A DNA stretch of 64,000 nucleotides from an uncultured Selenomonadales bacterium (GTDB lineage: Bacteria; Bacillota; Negativicutes; Selenomonadales; Selenomonadaceae). This document shows, one piece after another, positions 35,536 to 44,442 of this stretch (its first letter is position 1; every line of letters starts with the position of its first letter). The notes under the pieces were generated by a model. That model was not told where the DNA came from and ran no database searches. It saw nothing but the letters and a program-made list of their open reading frames with translations. The stretch spans positions 62,001-126,000 of the forward strand of contig OMYB01000006.1 of the NCBI GenBank assembly GCA_900315155.1, in the 5' to 3' direction. The position numbers and the translations under genes are program-made.

Positions 35536-36045
35536 ATGGCAAGTGCATCCGATTTCAATACGATCACACTCGATGGCAAGACGCAGACCGTCAGCAACTA
35601 TGAAGCTGCTCAGCAGGCGCTGAAAGCCGCGAGCAAGGATAGCAACAGCTCGCTTGGCAAAGACGCGTTCCTGCAGCTCCTGGTGACGCAGATGCGCTAT
35701 CAGGATCCGCTGAACCCGGCGGACAGCATGGAGTACATGTCGCAGCTCGCCCAGTTCTCGGCACTCGAGCAGATGACGAACCTGAACGAGACGATGACGA
35801 CGCTTTCGGATTCCGTCAATGGTATCAACTCGGCGATGGCGCTGCAGCAGTACAGCACGCTGATCGGCACGACGGTCGCCTGGAACCAGGCCGTTCCGAA
35901 TGGGGACGGCACGAGCACGACGATCTCCCTGACCGGTAATGTCAAAGGCGTCAAGATCGTCAACAAGGTGCCGCAGCTGCTCGTCGAGTCGAACAACAAG
36001 ACCTACACGGTGCAGACGTCTGACGTTACGCAGATCATGAAGTAA
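35536..36045 (+). CDS. flgD: Flagellar hook-capping protein FlgD
   Basis: 169 residues. SSLGKDAFLQLLVTQMRYQDPLNP (about 36-59) is the diagnostic FlgD N-terminal motif, followed by EYMSQLAQFSALEQMTNL. FlgD caps the growing hook and is needed for hook subunit assembly, then is discarded. The protein is shorter than the E. coli form and lacks most of its C-terminal Ig-like part, as in Bacillus. GGAAGGAGGTAAC precedes the ATG. It lies 27 bases after fliK. Confidence 0.95.
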   Translation: MASASDFNTITLDGKTQTVSNYEAAQQALKAASKDSNSSLGKDAFLQLLVTQMRYQDPLNPADSMEYMSQLAQFSALEQMTNLNETMTTLSDSVNGINSAMALQQYSTLIGTTVAWNQAVPNGDGTSTTISLTGNVKGVKIVNKVPQLLVESNNKTYTVQTSDVTQIMK

Positions 36046-36109
36046 CGCGCAACCGTTCTTTGACAACTTCATATCGTTATCGCGTTTTTCACCGAGGAGG
36101 TACAGGAAC

Positions 36110-36508
36110 ATGGCTGATAGTAGCATATTCTTTCGCACACAGCCACTCCTGCCCACCGATAGTCACAGCTCCGTGCCCGTCGCCCGCACAACTCAAAGCA
36201 GCGCGTCGGATACATTCGCGCAGATCCTCGCGCAGACACAGCAGAGAGCTAGCAAAGAGGTGACGTTTTCCCAGCACGCGCAGCAGCGCCTCCGGGACCG
36301 AAGCCTGACGCTGAGCCCTTCGGATCTCACGAAGCTCAACGATACCGTCGACAGGATGTCGGCAAAGGGAGCACGGGAATCGCTCATTTATCTCAACCAG
36401 ATCGCTCTGGTGGTCAGTGTAGCGAACCGGACTGTGATTACCGCCATGGATGGCACGAGTGCAAAAGACAACATTTTCACGAATATCGATAGCGCAGCAA
36501 TACTTTGA
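36110..36508 (+). CDS. Flagellar operon protein of the TIGR02530 type
   Basis: 132 residues. After a Ser/Thr-rich N-terminus comes the conserved core FSQHAQQRLRDRSLTLSPSDLTKLNDTVDRMSAKG (about 50-84) and SLIYLNQIALVVSVANRTVITAMDG. This family is found between flgD and flgE in many Firmicutes and Thermotogae and has no established job; a role in hook assembly is presumed from place. No signal peptide or membrane segment is seen. GAGGAGGTACAGG precedes the ATG. Confidence 0.85.
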   Translation: MADSSIFFRTQPLLPTDSHSSVPVARTTQSSASDTFAQILAQTQQRASKEVTFSQHAQQRLRDRSLTLSPSDLTKLNDTVDRMSAKGARESLIYLNQIALVVSVANRTVITAMDGTSAKDNIFTNIDSAAIL

Positions 36509-36614
36509 GTTGGACCTATAGCAGGGAACTCAGGGATGCCGAACGACAGAAGCATCCCGATGCTGCGCATCAGAACAATCAACTTCTATATGTAGAAAGG
36601 AAGCATGATTCATT

Positions 36615-38966
36615 ATGATGCGTTCACTTTTCTCCGGTGTATCTGGCCTGAAAGCTCATCAGACGGGCATGGATGTCATCGGTAACAACATCGCCAATGT
36701 CAACACGACGGGTTTCAAATCGGCCCGTACGACGTTTGCGGATACGCTCTCCCAGACGCTGACGGCAGCATCCGGCTCGAACGACACGGTCGGCGGCAAG
36801 AACCCGAAACAGATCGGTCTCGGCTCCGTCGTCGCAAGCGTCGACAACATCTTCACGGATGGCTCCCCGCAGAGCACAGGCAAAAACACCGATATGGCTC
36901 TCTCGGGCAGCGGCCTCTTCATCGTGAAGCAGGGCAAGCAGACGTACTACACGAGAAACGGTGCGTTCTCCTTCGATGAGAACGGCAACTTCGTCAACAG
37001 CAACGGCCTGTTCGTCCAGGGCTGGAAAGCAACGGACGGCGTCCTGCCGGAGAGCACGACGGAAGCCAATATGCAGAATATCCAGCTGCAGGCGGGCTCG
37101 GTCATGGAGCCGAAGCTCACGTCGCAGACGATATATTCCAACAACCTGAACTCGGCAGCAGCGACGATTGCCGGTATGAACGTCCTCGATGGGAAGGGCA
37201 ACTCTGTCAAGGTCTCTCCGTCCGATACCACGCAGTGGGCTGTGGGCGAAGACCATGATGCGAAGATCGATAATATGGATGTCACGTTTGCCGGCGGCAT
37301 CACGATCGACTCGGCAGCCGGTGAATATGCGATGGGAGGCAACTACCTCCTCAATGGGCCGGTTACGGTTACGCTCAGCAACGGCGATCAGCTCAGCGTG
37401 CCCATCACGTCTTCGGCACGTTATACGGTAGGCTCCATTCCGGCATCCATTATTACGGAGTTAGCCTCCAGTGCCGATGGCGCAAAGGTTACGTTCAAGG
37501 ATGGTGCTACGATCGGTGACACGACGGATAAGTCGAACAGTGCTTACACCGTGACGCTGAGCAATGGCGATACGGTATCTGTCAACAGCACGGGCAAGAC
37601 CTATACGAAAGGCAGTGCCTTGACCGGCACGGCGCAGACCGTCAAGGGCAATACGGTGACACTGGCCGATGGAGATATCCTGACGAACAACAGCGGTACG
37701 ACGTATACGGCAACCGTGGATTTGGGCAAAATCACGATTTCTGCTACTTCTGCCGCCTCGTATTCGACGGAGGCTGCCAAGGCAACGGATCTGACCGTCA
37801 AGTCAGTAACGGGCCGCCGGGCTGTCCTGTCCGATGGTTCTGTCCTGACGTTAGCCACGGGTAAGACGGTGGATGTCGGTGCTACGGTTTCTACGAAAGC
37901 CACCGCTATCAACGGACTGCCGTCCTCCAGCATTGCTTCGATTACAGCAAATGATGCTCCGACGGTCAGCGAACTTGCCGGTACCGTTAAATCCGGCACG
38001 ACGGGAAAGACGAATACCTTTGATGTCAAGACGTCCGGTACCTACATCAAGGCCAGCGATGGCATGACGGTCTCCGATATCTCCCTGACGGATGAGAATG
38101 GCAGTGTTGTGACCGTCAGCAACTCCGACACGAACACGTATAAAGCAGGGGATACGTATTCCGCTCCGGCGCCGAAGTCGGTGGCCCTGAATATGAGCGA
38201 TGGCAGCTCGGTGACGGAGACGTCCGGCGCCTACAATATCGGCTACAGCATGCCGGTCGCAACGACAGTTAAAGCATATGATACGCTCGGCAATGAGCAC
38301 AACGTGACGCTGTACTTCACGAAGACGCGCACGGACAGCGTCAATGGTAACCAGTGGACCGTGTCCGTCAATCCGGATGGCTCCGGCAGCACGAGTATCA
38401 AGGAGTCGGATGGTACGACGACGAAGGCAACGATGAATGATGTCACGCTGCATTTCGATACGGACGGCAACTACGTCTCCGGTTCGACGTCAACGACGCT
38501 GACGCTTTCCAATGGTGCAGAGCTCAACCAGAGCATCGCTATCGATCTTTCGAGACTCACGCAGTATGCGGCGGGCAGTACGGTCACGAGCACGAGCGAC
38601 GGCAACGCAACGGGTACGCTCTCCAGCGTTTCCATCAACGAGCAGGGCCAGATCATCGGCTCCTACACGAACGATGTGCAGCGCATCGAGGGTCAGGTGG
38701 CCATCGCGCAGTTCACGAACATGGAAGGCCTCACGAAGAAAGGCAACAGCCTCTACACGGAGTCGAACAACACCGGTAAGCTCACGGTCGGCAACAACAC
38801 GGATCTCGGCGTCACGCTCACGACGTCCGCTCTCGAGATGTCGAACGTTGATGTCGCAAATGAGTTCTCCCAGATGATCATCACGCAGCGCGGCTTCCAG
38901 TCGAACTCGAAGATCATCACGGTCTCCGATGAGATGCTCGAGACGCTCATCAACATGAAACGTTAA
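36615..38966 (+). CDS. flgE: Flagellar hook protein FlgE, enlarged
   Basis: 783 residues, against about 400 in E. coli and fewer in B. subtilis. The ends are standard: MRSLFSGVSGLKAHQTGMDVIGNNIANVNTTGFK and the C-terminal ANEFSQMIITQRGFQSNSKIITVSDEMLETLINMKR region (last 40 or so). Between about residues 195 and 545 is a Ser/Thr/Gly-rich insertion with repeated units: VTLSNGDQLSV (near 248), VTLSNGDTVSV (312), VTLADGDILTN (347), AVLSDGSVLTL (401), VTVSNSDTNTY (498) and LNMSDGSSVTE (524). These probably form extra surface domains on the hook. A terminator follows. Confidence 0.95.
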   Translation: MMRSLFSGVSGLKAHQTGMDVIGNNIANVNTTGFKSARTTFADTLSQTLTAASGSNDTVGGKNPKQIGLGSVVASVDNIFTDGSPQSTGKNTDMALSGSGLFIVKQGKQTYYTRNGAFSFDENGNFVNSNGLFVQGWKATDGVLPESTTEANMQNIQLQAGSVMEPKLTSQTIYSNNLNSAAATIAGMNVLDGKGNSVKVSPSDTTQWAVGEDHDAKIDNMDVTFAGGITIDSAAGEYAMGGNYLLNGPVTVTLSNGDQLSVPITSSARYTVGSIPASIITELASSADGAKVTFKDGATIGDTTDKSNSAYTVTLSNGDTVSVNSTGKTYTKGSALTGTAQTVKGNTVTLADGDILTNNSGTTYTATVDLGKITISATSAASYSTEAAKATDLTVKSVTGRRAVLSDGSVLTLATGKTVDVGATVSTKATAINGLPSSSIASITANDAPTVSELAGTVKSGTTGKTNTFDVKTSGTYIKASDGMTVSDISLTDENGSVVTVSNSDTNTYKAGDTYSAPAPKSVALNMSDGSSVTETSGAYNIGYSMPVATTVKAYDTLGNEHNVTLYFTKTRTDSVNGNQWTVSVNPDGSGSTSIKESDGTTTKATMNDVTLHFDTDGNYVSGSTSTTLTLSNGAELNQSIAIDLSRLTQYAAGSTVTSTSDGNATGTLSSVSINEQGQIIGSYTNDVQRIEGQVAIAQFTNMEGLTKKGNSLYTESNNTGKLTVGNNTDLGVTLTTSALEMSNVDVANEFSQMIITQRGFQSNSKIITVSDEMLETLINMKR

Positions 38967-38986
38967 TTTTTTCTTTGCGAACAGGG

Positions 38987-39017
38987 ATGCCTCCGGCAGG
39001 TTGCCGGAGGCATTTTT
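38987..39017 (+). terminator. Terminator after flgE
   Basis: ATGCCTCCGGCA (38987-38998) pairs perfectly with TGCCGGAGGCAT (39002-39013), followed by TTTTT. It closes the fliK-flgE unit. Confidence 0.95.
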
Positions 39018-39085
39018 ATGCCGTTACAAAAATCTTACGCAAAAATATGAAAAAGAAAAAGGGAAATGGGTCTTTTATGACGAAA

Positions 39086-39112
39086 TAAAGGATAACGTGG
39101 GAATTTGGATAT
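39086..39112 (+). promoter_or_regulatory. Weak sigma-28-like site before flbD
   Basis: TAAAGGAT (39086-39093), 11 bases and TTGGATAT (39105-39112). The -35 half fits sigma-28 well, the -10 half only in GATA. A promoter is needed here because a terminator lies just upstream. Confidence 0.3.
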
Positions 39113-39175
39113 TCGTGTGCTCCGGATACCTGTGCTTCCACGGAACGAAGTTGTAAGAGAAGGGGATGCTGCTGC

Positions 39176-39376
39176 ATGATCAAGCTTACGCGATTCAATT
39201 CACAGACAAATAAAAAAGGAGAATTTGTCCTGAATGCCGAAATCATAGAGATGATAGAGGAAACGCCGGACACGGTCATCACGCTTACGAATGACAAAAA
39301 ACTCATCGTCGAGGAGTCGATGGATGAAGTCGTCCGCCGCGTCATGAAATATCGCCGTGCTCTCAGGCAATTTTAG
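39176..39376 (+). CDS. flbD: FlbD/SwrD-family flagellar protein
   Basis: 66 residues. MIKLTRFNSQTNKKGEFVLNAEIIEMIEETPDTVITL is the family pattern (residues 1-37), followed by KKLIVEESMDEVVRRVMKYRR. In B. subtilis the same gene (swrD, ylzI) raises flagellar motor power; elsewhere the role is unclear. No membrane segment is present. There it lies beside flgE and before fliL, as here. Confidence 0.88.
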   Translation: MIKLTRFNSQTNKKGEFVLNAEIIEMIEETPDTVITLTNDKKLIVEESMDEVVRRVMKYRRALRQF

Positions 39377-39439
39377 TATTGGACTTTTTCCTGACAGTTG
39401 ATATAATGGAATGGTAGTTATAAAGGAAGGAGCAACTTC

Positions 39440-39952
39440 ATGGCTGAGGAAGATAAAAACAAAGATGATGCGCCTGAGCAGGAGCCACCCAAAAAGAAGT
39501 CACCGATCATCCTGGTCGTTGTGCTTGTACTGGTCGGACTGGTCCTGGCAGGCGGTATCTCCTTCTTCGTGACCACCAAGATGATGGCGAACACCGCATC
39601 GAGCGATGTGAGCAACAATCATGATCCGGGTGTGTTCATCAAGCTGGGAGATGCAAAAGAAGGCATCCTCGTCAATGTCGGTGGGCAGAAGCAGAGCAAG
39701 TTCCTCAAGGCAGGCATCGTCCTCGAGATGAATCCTGGCAAAAAGGACAATATTGCCGATAATAAGCTGACCCAGTCGGCAGAGACCAAGATCCTCGATA
39801 CGACGCTGGATTACCTGCGTTCAGCACCGCTGGACCAGTTTGCACCGGCCAAGCAGGAGGAGTTGAAGAAGCAGCTGAAAGATGCCCTGAATGATAAACT
39901 CGGGCAGGGTTCGGTCTACGATGTGTATATCACGAGCTTCCTGCTGCAGTAA
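39440..39952 (+). CDS. fliL: Flagellar basal body-associated protein FliL
   Basis: 170 residues. An acidic/charged N-terminus (EEDKNKDDAPEQEPPKKK) leads to one membrane segment (about 24-46, IILVVVLVLVGLVLAGGISFF), then an extracytoplasmic FliL domain ending TLDYLRSAPLDQ...VYDVYITSFLLQ. FliL surrounds the stators and supports torque at high load. GAAGGAAGGAGC precedes the ATG. fliM follows after 36 bases. Confidence 0.93.
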   Translation: MAEEDKNKDDAPEQEPPKKKSPIILVVVLVLVGLVLAGGISFFVTTKMMANTASSDVSNNHDPGVFIKLGDAKEGILVNVGGQKQSKFLKAGIVLEMNPGKKDNIADNKLTQSAETKILDTTLDYLRSAPLDQFAPAKQEELKKQLKDALNDKLGQGSVYDVYITSFLLQ

Positions 39953-39988
39953 GACAAGTTTAGAATCAAGCAGGAAGGAGGATGAAAT

Positions 39989-41014
39989 TTGGCAGAGGAT
40001 GTACTGTCTCAGTCTGAGATAGATAAACTGCTCTCCGCCTTATCCAGTGGTGATGTAACAGCTGAGGATGTCAAGGCGGACGAAGAGCAGAAGAAAATCA
40101 AGACGTATGACTTCCGCCGGCCGGATAAATTCTCTAAAGATCAGATTCGAACCTTGTTCATGCTGCATGAGAGTTTCTCACGACTGCTGAATACCTACCT
40201 TTCCACACACCTGCGAACCATCGTCAAGGTGGAGGTCGCTTCGGTAGAGCAGCTGACATATCAGGAATTCGTTCAGTCACTGGCAAACCCATCGGTGATC
40301 AGCATCCTGGCGGTACCACCCCTCAAGGGCAATATCATCATGGAAATCAATACCGAGATTGCCTTCGCCTTCATCGACCGCGTTTTCGGCGGTGAGGGCA
40401 GGGGATCGATCAAGCCGCGCGTCCTGACCGATATCGAGGAAGTCGTCATGAAAAGCTTCATCGATACGGCTATGCAGGAACTGCGCGAGGCATGGTCGAA
40501 CGTCATTGATTTCCACCCGTCACTGGAGGCTACGGAGTCCAATCCGCAGTTCACCCAGATCGTTCCGCCGACAGACATGGTCGTCATCGTGACAATCCAG
40601 ATGAAAGTCGGCGAAGTCGAGGGCATGATGAATATCTGCATCCCTTATCTGGTGCTGGAACCCATCATGTCGAAACTGACCACGACGTTCTGGGTCGCTT
40701 CCTCCGTATCGAAGGAAGAGGATCCGGAGGCCGTCAAGATCCTGCAGAACAAGATCGAGCATACGGTGGTGCCGATGACCGTGGAGCTTGGCCGGATCAA
40801 TATTTCGATTCGGGAGTTCCTGACGCTGACGTTCGGCGATGTCCTGCAGCTCGATACGAAGGTGAAAGATGATTTGAAATGCATGGTGGGTAAGCGGCCG
40901 AAATTCTATTGCCGGCCTGGTACGGCAGGGAAGAAGATGGCGGTTCAGATAACGAAGATTATCGATCAGGAAGAGCAGAAAGAAATAGAAGGAGATGAAC
41001 AGACGAATGAGTGA
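39989..41014 (+). CDS. fliM: Flagellar motor switch protein FliM
   Basis: 341 residues. The N-terminal LSQSEIDKLLSAL (about 5-17) is the phospho-CheY-binding peptide. The middle CheC-like domain (FSKDQIRTLFMLHESFSRLL to about 240, with GEGRGSIKPRVLTDIE) builds the C-ring, and the C-terminal SpoA/FliN-like domain (TVVPMTVELGRINISIREFLTL) binds FliN-type partners. The start is TTG 39989 behind GGAAGGAGG. Its stop overlaps the fliY start region. Confidence 0.97.
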   Translation: MAEDVLSQSEIDKLLSALSSGDVTAEDVKADEEQKKIKTYDFRRPDKFSKDQIRTLFMLHESFSRLLNTYLSTHLRTIVKVEVASVEQLTYQEFVQSLANPSVISILAVPPLKGNIIMEINTEIAFAFIDRVFGGEGRGSIKPRVLTDIEEVVMKSFIDTAMQELREAWSNVIDFHPSLEATESNPQFTQIVPPTDMVVIVTIQMKVGEVEGMMNICIPYLVLEPIMSKLTTTFWVASSVSKEEDPEAVKILQNKIEHTVVPMTVELGRINISIREFLTLTFGDVLQLDTKVKDDLKCMVGKRPKFYCRPGTAGKKMAVQITKIIDQEEQKEIEGDEQTNE

Positions 41015-42329
41015 CGACAAGATCTCGCAAGCAGAAATCGATGCCCTGCTCAATGGCATGGGCGGCGGAGATGCTCCGGCGGGTGATGATTCGAGCTCAG
41101 GTGACGCTGCACCGGCAGACGAGGCTCCAGCCGAAGCTGCGGCTGAAGCTCCGGCAGCTGCCGACAGTGCCGATGATTCATCTCAGTTTGAAGGCGTCCT
41201 TTCCGATATCGAGAAGGATGCACTGGGCGAAATCGGCAACATCTCGATGGGCAGTGCGGCAACCACCCTTTCCGTGCTGCTCGGTCACAAGGTCAATATC
41301 ACGACACCGGCCGTTGCTGTATCCACGATGAGCATCATCCGGCAGCACTACCCGATGCCGTACCTCATCGTCGAGGTCGGTTATACGATCGGCATCAACG
41401 GCAACAATGTCCTGGCTATCCAGGCGCAGGATGCTGCGATTATCGCTGACCTCATGATGGGCGGCGACGGTACGAATCCGGAGCCCGAGATCAACGAGAT
41501 TCATATGAGCGCCGTCGGCGAGTCCATGAATCAGATGATGGGTACGGTGGCGACGTCCCTTTCGACGATGTTCAATAAGAAAATCGATATCTCGCCACCG
41601 AAGGTCAACCTGATTGACCTGGGTACAGAGGATAAGGTTTCCGATATCGTCAACCAGGATGAGCCGATTGTCCGCATCGCTTTCCGCATGGAGGTCGATG
41701 GCCTTATCGACAGTGAGATCATGCAGATCCTGCCGGTCGATGTCGCTAAGGAAATGGTTCAGGCGCTCATGAATGGCGAGGTTTCTTCCCCGGAGCCCGA
41801 GCCGGAGCCGGCTCCTGCACCAGCTGCTGCAGCACCTGCTCCGCAGCCTGCACCGGCCCCCGCGCCGGCACCTGCTCCACAGCCGCAGATGGCGGCACCG
41901 CAGCCTCAGCCGATGATGCAGCAGCCCATGATGCAGCAGCCGATGATGATGGCACCACAGCCCCAGATGGGATATGCGATGCCTCCGCAGCAGCCTCATG
42001 TGGCACAGAACGTACCCGTCCAGCCTGCTCAGTTTACGCCGCTTTCGACGGCGCCCGTGCAGGTCAACGATGCGAATATCGGCCTGATCCTCGATGTGCC
42101 CCTGCAGGTTACCGTCGAGCTCGGACGCACGAAGAAATCCATCAAGGATATTCTCGAGATGACGAATGGTTCTATCGTCGAGCTGGATAAGCTCGCCGGC
42201 GAGCCGGTGGATATTCAGGTCAATGGCAAGTTCCTTGCCAAGGGCGAGGTCGTGGTCATTGATGAGAATTTCGGTGTCCGCATTACGGAGATAGCAAGTC
42301 CGGAGGAAAGAGCAGCAAAGCTCCAGTAA
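41007..42329 (+). CDS. fliY: Flagellar motor switch phosphatase FliY
   Basis: 440 residues. ISQAEIDALLNGMGGGD at the start mimics the FliM CheY-binding peptide. The CheC-like domain (about 60-260) has two phosphatase-type motifs, LGEIGNISMGSAATTL and AVGESMNQMMGT, which can dephosphorylate CheY-P. A Pro/Met/Gln/Ala linker (about 265-345) precedes the C-terminal FliN domain LDVPLQVTVELGRTKKSIKDILEM. FliY replaces FliN in the C-ring of Bacillus-like motors. ATG 41007 is chosen because AAGGAG at 40989 abuts ATG 40995 but is spaced for 41007. Confidence 0.95.
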   Translation: MSDDKISQAEIDALLNGMGGGDAPAGDDSSSGDAAPADEAPAEAAAEAPAAADSADDSSQFEGVLSDIEKDALGEIGNISMGSAATTLSVLLGHKVNITTPAVAVSTMSIIRQHYPMPYLIVEVGYTIGINGNNVLAIQAQDAAIIADLMMGGDGTNPEPEINEIHMSAVGESMNQMMGTVATSLSTMFNKKIDISPPKVNLIDLGTEDKVSDIVNQDEPIVRIAFRMEVDGLIDSEIMQILPVDVAKEMVQALMNGEVSSPEPEPEPAPAPAAAAPAPQPAPAPAPAPAPQPQMAAPQPQPMMQQPMMQQPMMMAPQPQMGYAMPPQQPHVAQNVPVQPAQFTPLSTAPVQVNDANIGLILDVPLQVTVELGRTKKSIKDILEMTNGSIVELDKLAGEPVDIQVNGKFLAKGEVVVIDENFGVRITEIASPEERAAKLQ

Positions 42330-42350
42330 CATTTACTGACGGAAACACGC

Positions 42351-42379
42351 TTGTTTCCTCAGGGACTTTCCGATATAAT
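42351..42379 (+). promoter_or_regulatory. Sigma-A promoter for the cheY unit
   Basis: TTGTTT (42351-42356), a 17-base spacer and a perfect TATAAT (42374-42379), 55 bases before the cheY start. Confidence 0.7.
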
Positions 42380-42392
42380 GAAGGTATCAAGG

Positions 42393-42414
42393 TTTAGAAA
42401 TATCTATTTCTAAA
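42393..42414 (+). repeat. Perfect 10-bp inverted repeat in the cheY leader
   Basis: TTTAGAAATA (42393-42402), TC, TATTTCTAAA (42405-42414). It lies just downstream of the expected transcription start and a few bases before the Shine-Dalgarno GAGGAGAG. As DNA it could be an operator; as RNA the 2-base loop is too tight, though a shorter stem with a larger loop is possible. Confidence 0.6.
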
Positions 42415-42433
42415 AGATGAGGAGAGATGAAAC

Positions 42434-42796
42434 ATGGCAGTACGAGTGTTAGTCGTTGACGACGCAGCATTTATGAGAATGATGGTTAAGGATATCCTGT
42501 CGAAGAACGGCTATGAGGTCGTTGGCGAAGCAGAGAATGGCATGAAGGCCCTGGAAAAATATCAGGAGCTCAAGCCGGATCTCGTTACCATGGATATCAC
42601 GATGCCGGAGATGGATGGCATCAGCGCAGTCAAGGAGATCAAGAAGGTCGACCCGAATGCGAAGATCGTCATGTGCAGCGCCATGGGCCAGCAGGCCATG
42701 GTTATCGAGGCGATCCAGGCTGGTGCACGCGACTTCATCGTCAAACCGTTCCAGGCTGACCGCGTTTTGGAGGCTGTCCGCAAAGCAGTAGGCTGA
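42434..42796 (+). CDS. cheY: Chemotaxis response regulator CheY
   Basis: 120 residues, a single receiver domain. VVDDAAFMRMMVKDIL holds the acidic pair Asp9/Asp10, TMDITMPEMDG the phosphorylated Asp54, CSAMG the Thr/Ser position (Ser82) and IVKPFQ the Lys104. Phospho-CheY binds FliM and FliY to change rotation. It sits right after fliY as in B. subtilis but with its own promoter here. Its stop shares one base with the fliO start. Confidence 0.97.
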   Translation: MAVRVLVVDDAAFMRMMVKDILSKNGYEVVGEAENGMKALEKYQELKPDLVTMDITMPEMDGISAVKEIKKVDPNAKIVMCSAMGQQAMVIEAIQAGARDFIVKPFQADRVLEAVRKAVG

Positions 42797-43329
42797 TGGC
42801 AGGAAAAAAATTCTTCTATTTGGGATTTGCGGTGCTGGCAGCGTTCCTGCTGCTGGCTGCCGATCCTGTCTCAGCGGCTGAGAAGGCTGCCGAGGGCGGT
42901 GGCTATCTCTCTGGTTACGAGAACACGGATCCTAAGCCGACGGCTATTTCATGGTGGTCGACGGCGGCATATCTTGTCAGCTTATTTGCCATTTTTGCCT
43001 TCGTGGTGGGGATGGCATATTTTGCTGCAAGGTTTTTGGGCGGGCATTTTGCCCAGCAGAAAACCGGGACAGGAGGCAGGATCCTTGCCCATCTGCCACT
43101 CGGACCGAACCGTTCAGTTTGTGTTGTTGAGATGGCGGGGAAGGTGTTCCTGCTCGGCGTGACGGAGCATTCCATCACGCTGCTGTCTGAAATCACGGAT
43201 CCGGATATGATCGATCGGCTGCATCGCGATAGTGACAAGAATCCCCTGAGTGGGGATATGTTCGCGAAGCAGTTCGGCACTTTGGGTGATTTTGTCGATA
43301 AGATTCCGCCGATGTTCCATAAGGGATAG
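42796..43329 (+). CDS. fliO: Flagellar export protein FliO
   Basis: 177 residues. A signal-like N-terminal segment (FFYLGFAVLAAFLLLAADPVSA) is followed by a short external stretch, a membrane helix (about 55-76, TAAYLVSLFAIFAFVVGMAYFAA) and a cytoplasmic FliO domain with GGRILAHLPLGPNRSVCVVEMAGKVFLLGVTEHSITLL (about 95-132). FliO helps assemble the FliP pore. The start overlaps the cheY stop by one base. Confidence 0.9.
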   Translation: MAGKKFFYLGFAVLAAFLLLAADPVSAAEKAAEGGGYLSGYENTDPKPTAISWWSTAAYLVSLFAIFAFVVGMAYFAARFLGGHFAQQKTGTGGRILAHLPLGPNRSVCVVEMAGKVFLLGVTEHSITLLSEITDPDMIDRLHRDSDKNPLSGDMFAKQFGTLGDFVDKIPPMFHKG

Positions 43330-43365
43330 CCTGGATACTTGGAAAACAGAAGGGGTTGTGGACGT

Positions 43366-44124
43366 TTGAAACGTCGGGAGTTTGTATTCCTGCTGATCGG
43401 TGCAGCGCTGCTGTTCGGATTGCCGTCTACTGCTTTTGCAGCGGATCCGGCGATTCCTTCGGTCACCGTGGATCTTGGTACGGCCAAGGGGCCGCAGGAC
43501 GTCGCGACGACGCTCCAGATCATGGCCCTGCTGACCATCCTGTCCTTGGCGCCGGGCATTCTCATGATGACGACGTCCTTTGTCCGGATTGTCGTCGTCA
43601 TCGGGTTCCTGCGGAATGCGCTGTCCACGCAGAACGTTCCGCCGAATCAGGTCGTCGTTGCTCTTTCTCTTTTCCTGACGTTCTACATCATGGCTCCGTA
43701 TTGGGGGCAGGCGAACGAGCAGGGCATCCAGCCCTATCTGGCAGGCCAGATTACGCAGGAGGAGGCGCTGACGAATACGGTCGAGCCGATCCGCGAATTC
43801 ATGTTCAAGCAGACACGCGAGGCCGATCTCGCTCTGTTTGTCAACCTGTCCGATGCCGAGCGGCCGGAAACGCAGGATGACGTCTCGACGTTCACGCTGA
43901 TTCCGGCATTCGTCATCAGCGAGCTGAAGACGGCTTTCCAGATTGGTTTCATGATCTATATCCCGTTCATCGTAATCGATATGATCGTGGCAAGTACCCT
44001 GATGTCTATGGGCATGATGATGCTGCCTCCGGTCATGATATCCCTGCCGTTCAAGATCCTCTTGTTCGTCATGGTCGATGGGTGGCATCTGCTGATCAAG
44101 TCGCTGATCGTCAGTTTCAAGTAG
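43366..44124 (+). CDS. fliP: Flagellar export gate protein FliP
   Basis: 252 residues. A cleavable signal (KRREFVFLLIGAALLFGLPSTAFA) precedes four membrane helices, with LAPGILMMTTSFVRIVVVIGFLRNALSTQ and LIPAFVISELKTAFQIGFMIYIPFIVIDMIVASTLMSMGMMMLPP as signature regions (about 65-93 and 182-227). FliP pentamers with FliQ and FliR form the export pore. I prefer TTG 43366 (AGAAGGGG upstream and a clean signal peptide); TTG 43339 would add nine residues. Confidence 0.95.
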   Translation: MKRREFVFLLIGAALLFGLPSTAFAADPAIPSVTVDLGTAKGPQDVATTLQIMALLTILSLAPGILMMTTSFVRIVVVIGFLRNALSTQNVPPNQVVVALSLFLTFYIMAPYWGQANEQGIQPYLAGQITQEEALTNTVEPIREFMFKQTREADLALFVNLSDAERPETQDDVSTFTLIPAFVISELKTAFQIGFMIYIPFIVIDMIVASTLMSMGMMMLPPVMISLPFKILLFVMVDGWHLLIKSLIVSFK

Positions 44125-44157
44125 CGTCCGGGTGGTTTGCATCAGGAAGGTGAGAGG

Positions 44158-44427
44158 ATGTCAGGAGATCTGGTTGTCCAGCTGGGACAGCAGGCGCTTT
44201 GGGTCGTATTGCTCGTTTCTGCGCCGATGCTCGGTCTGGGTCTCATCGTCGGCCTCATGGTCAGCGTATTCCAGGCTACGACATCGATTCAGGAGCAGAC
44301 GCTGGCCTTCATCCCGAAGATCATCGCTGTCTTCGTGGCCATCCTGATTTTCGGTCCGTGGATGCTGCGCATCATGGTGGAGTATATCACGAACCTTCTC
44401 GTGAACCTGCCCTATTATATCCGATGA
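44158..44427 (+). CDS. fliQ: Flagellar export gate protein FliQ
   Basis: 89 residues with two membrane helices (about 12-37 and 48-75). VLLVSAPMLGLGLIVGLMVSVFQATTSIQEQTLAFIPKIIAV is the family core (about 15-56). FliQ forms the outer layer of the FliPQR pore. ATG 44158 is chosen because AAGGTGAGAGG lies just upstream. An in-frame GTG/ATG further up would add seven residues. Confidence 0.96.
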   Translation: MSGDLVVQLGQQALWVVLLVSAPMLGLGLIVGLMVSVFQATTSIQEQTLAFIPKIIAVFVAILIFGPWMLRIMVEYITNLLVNLPYYIR

Positions 44428-44442
44428 AAGGAATCGAGACCT

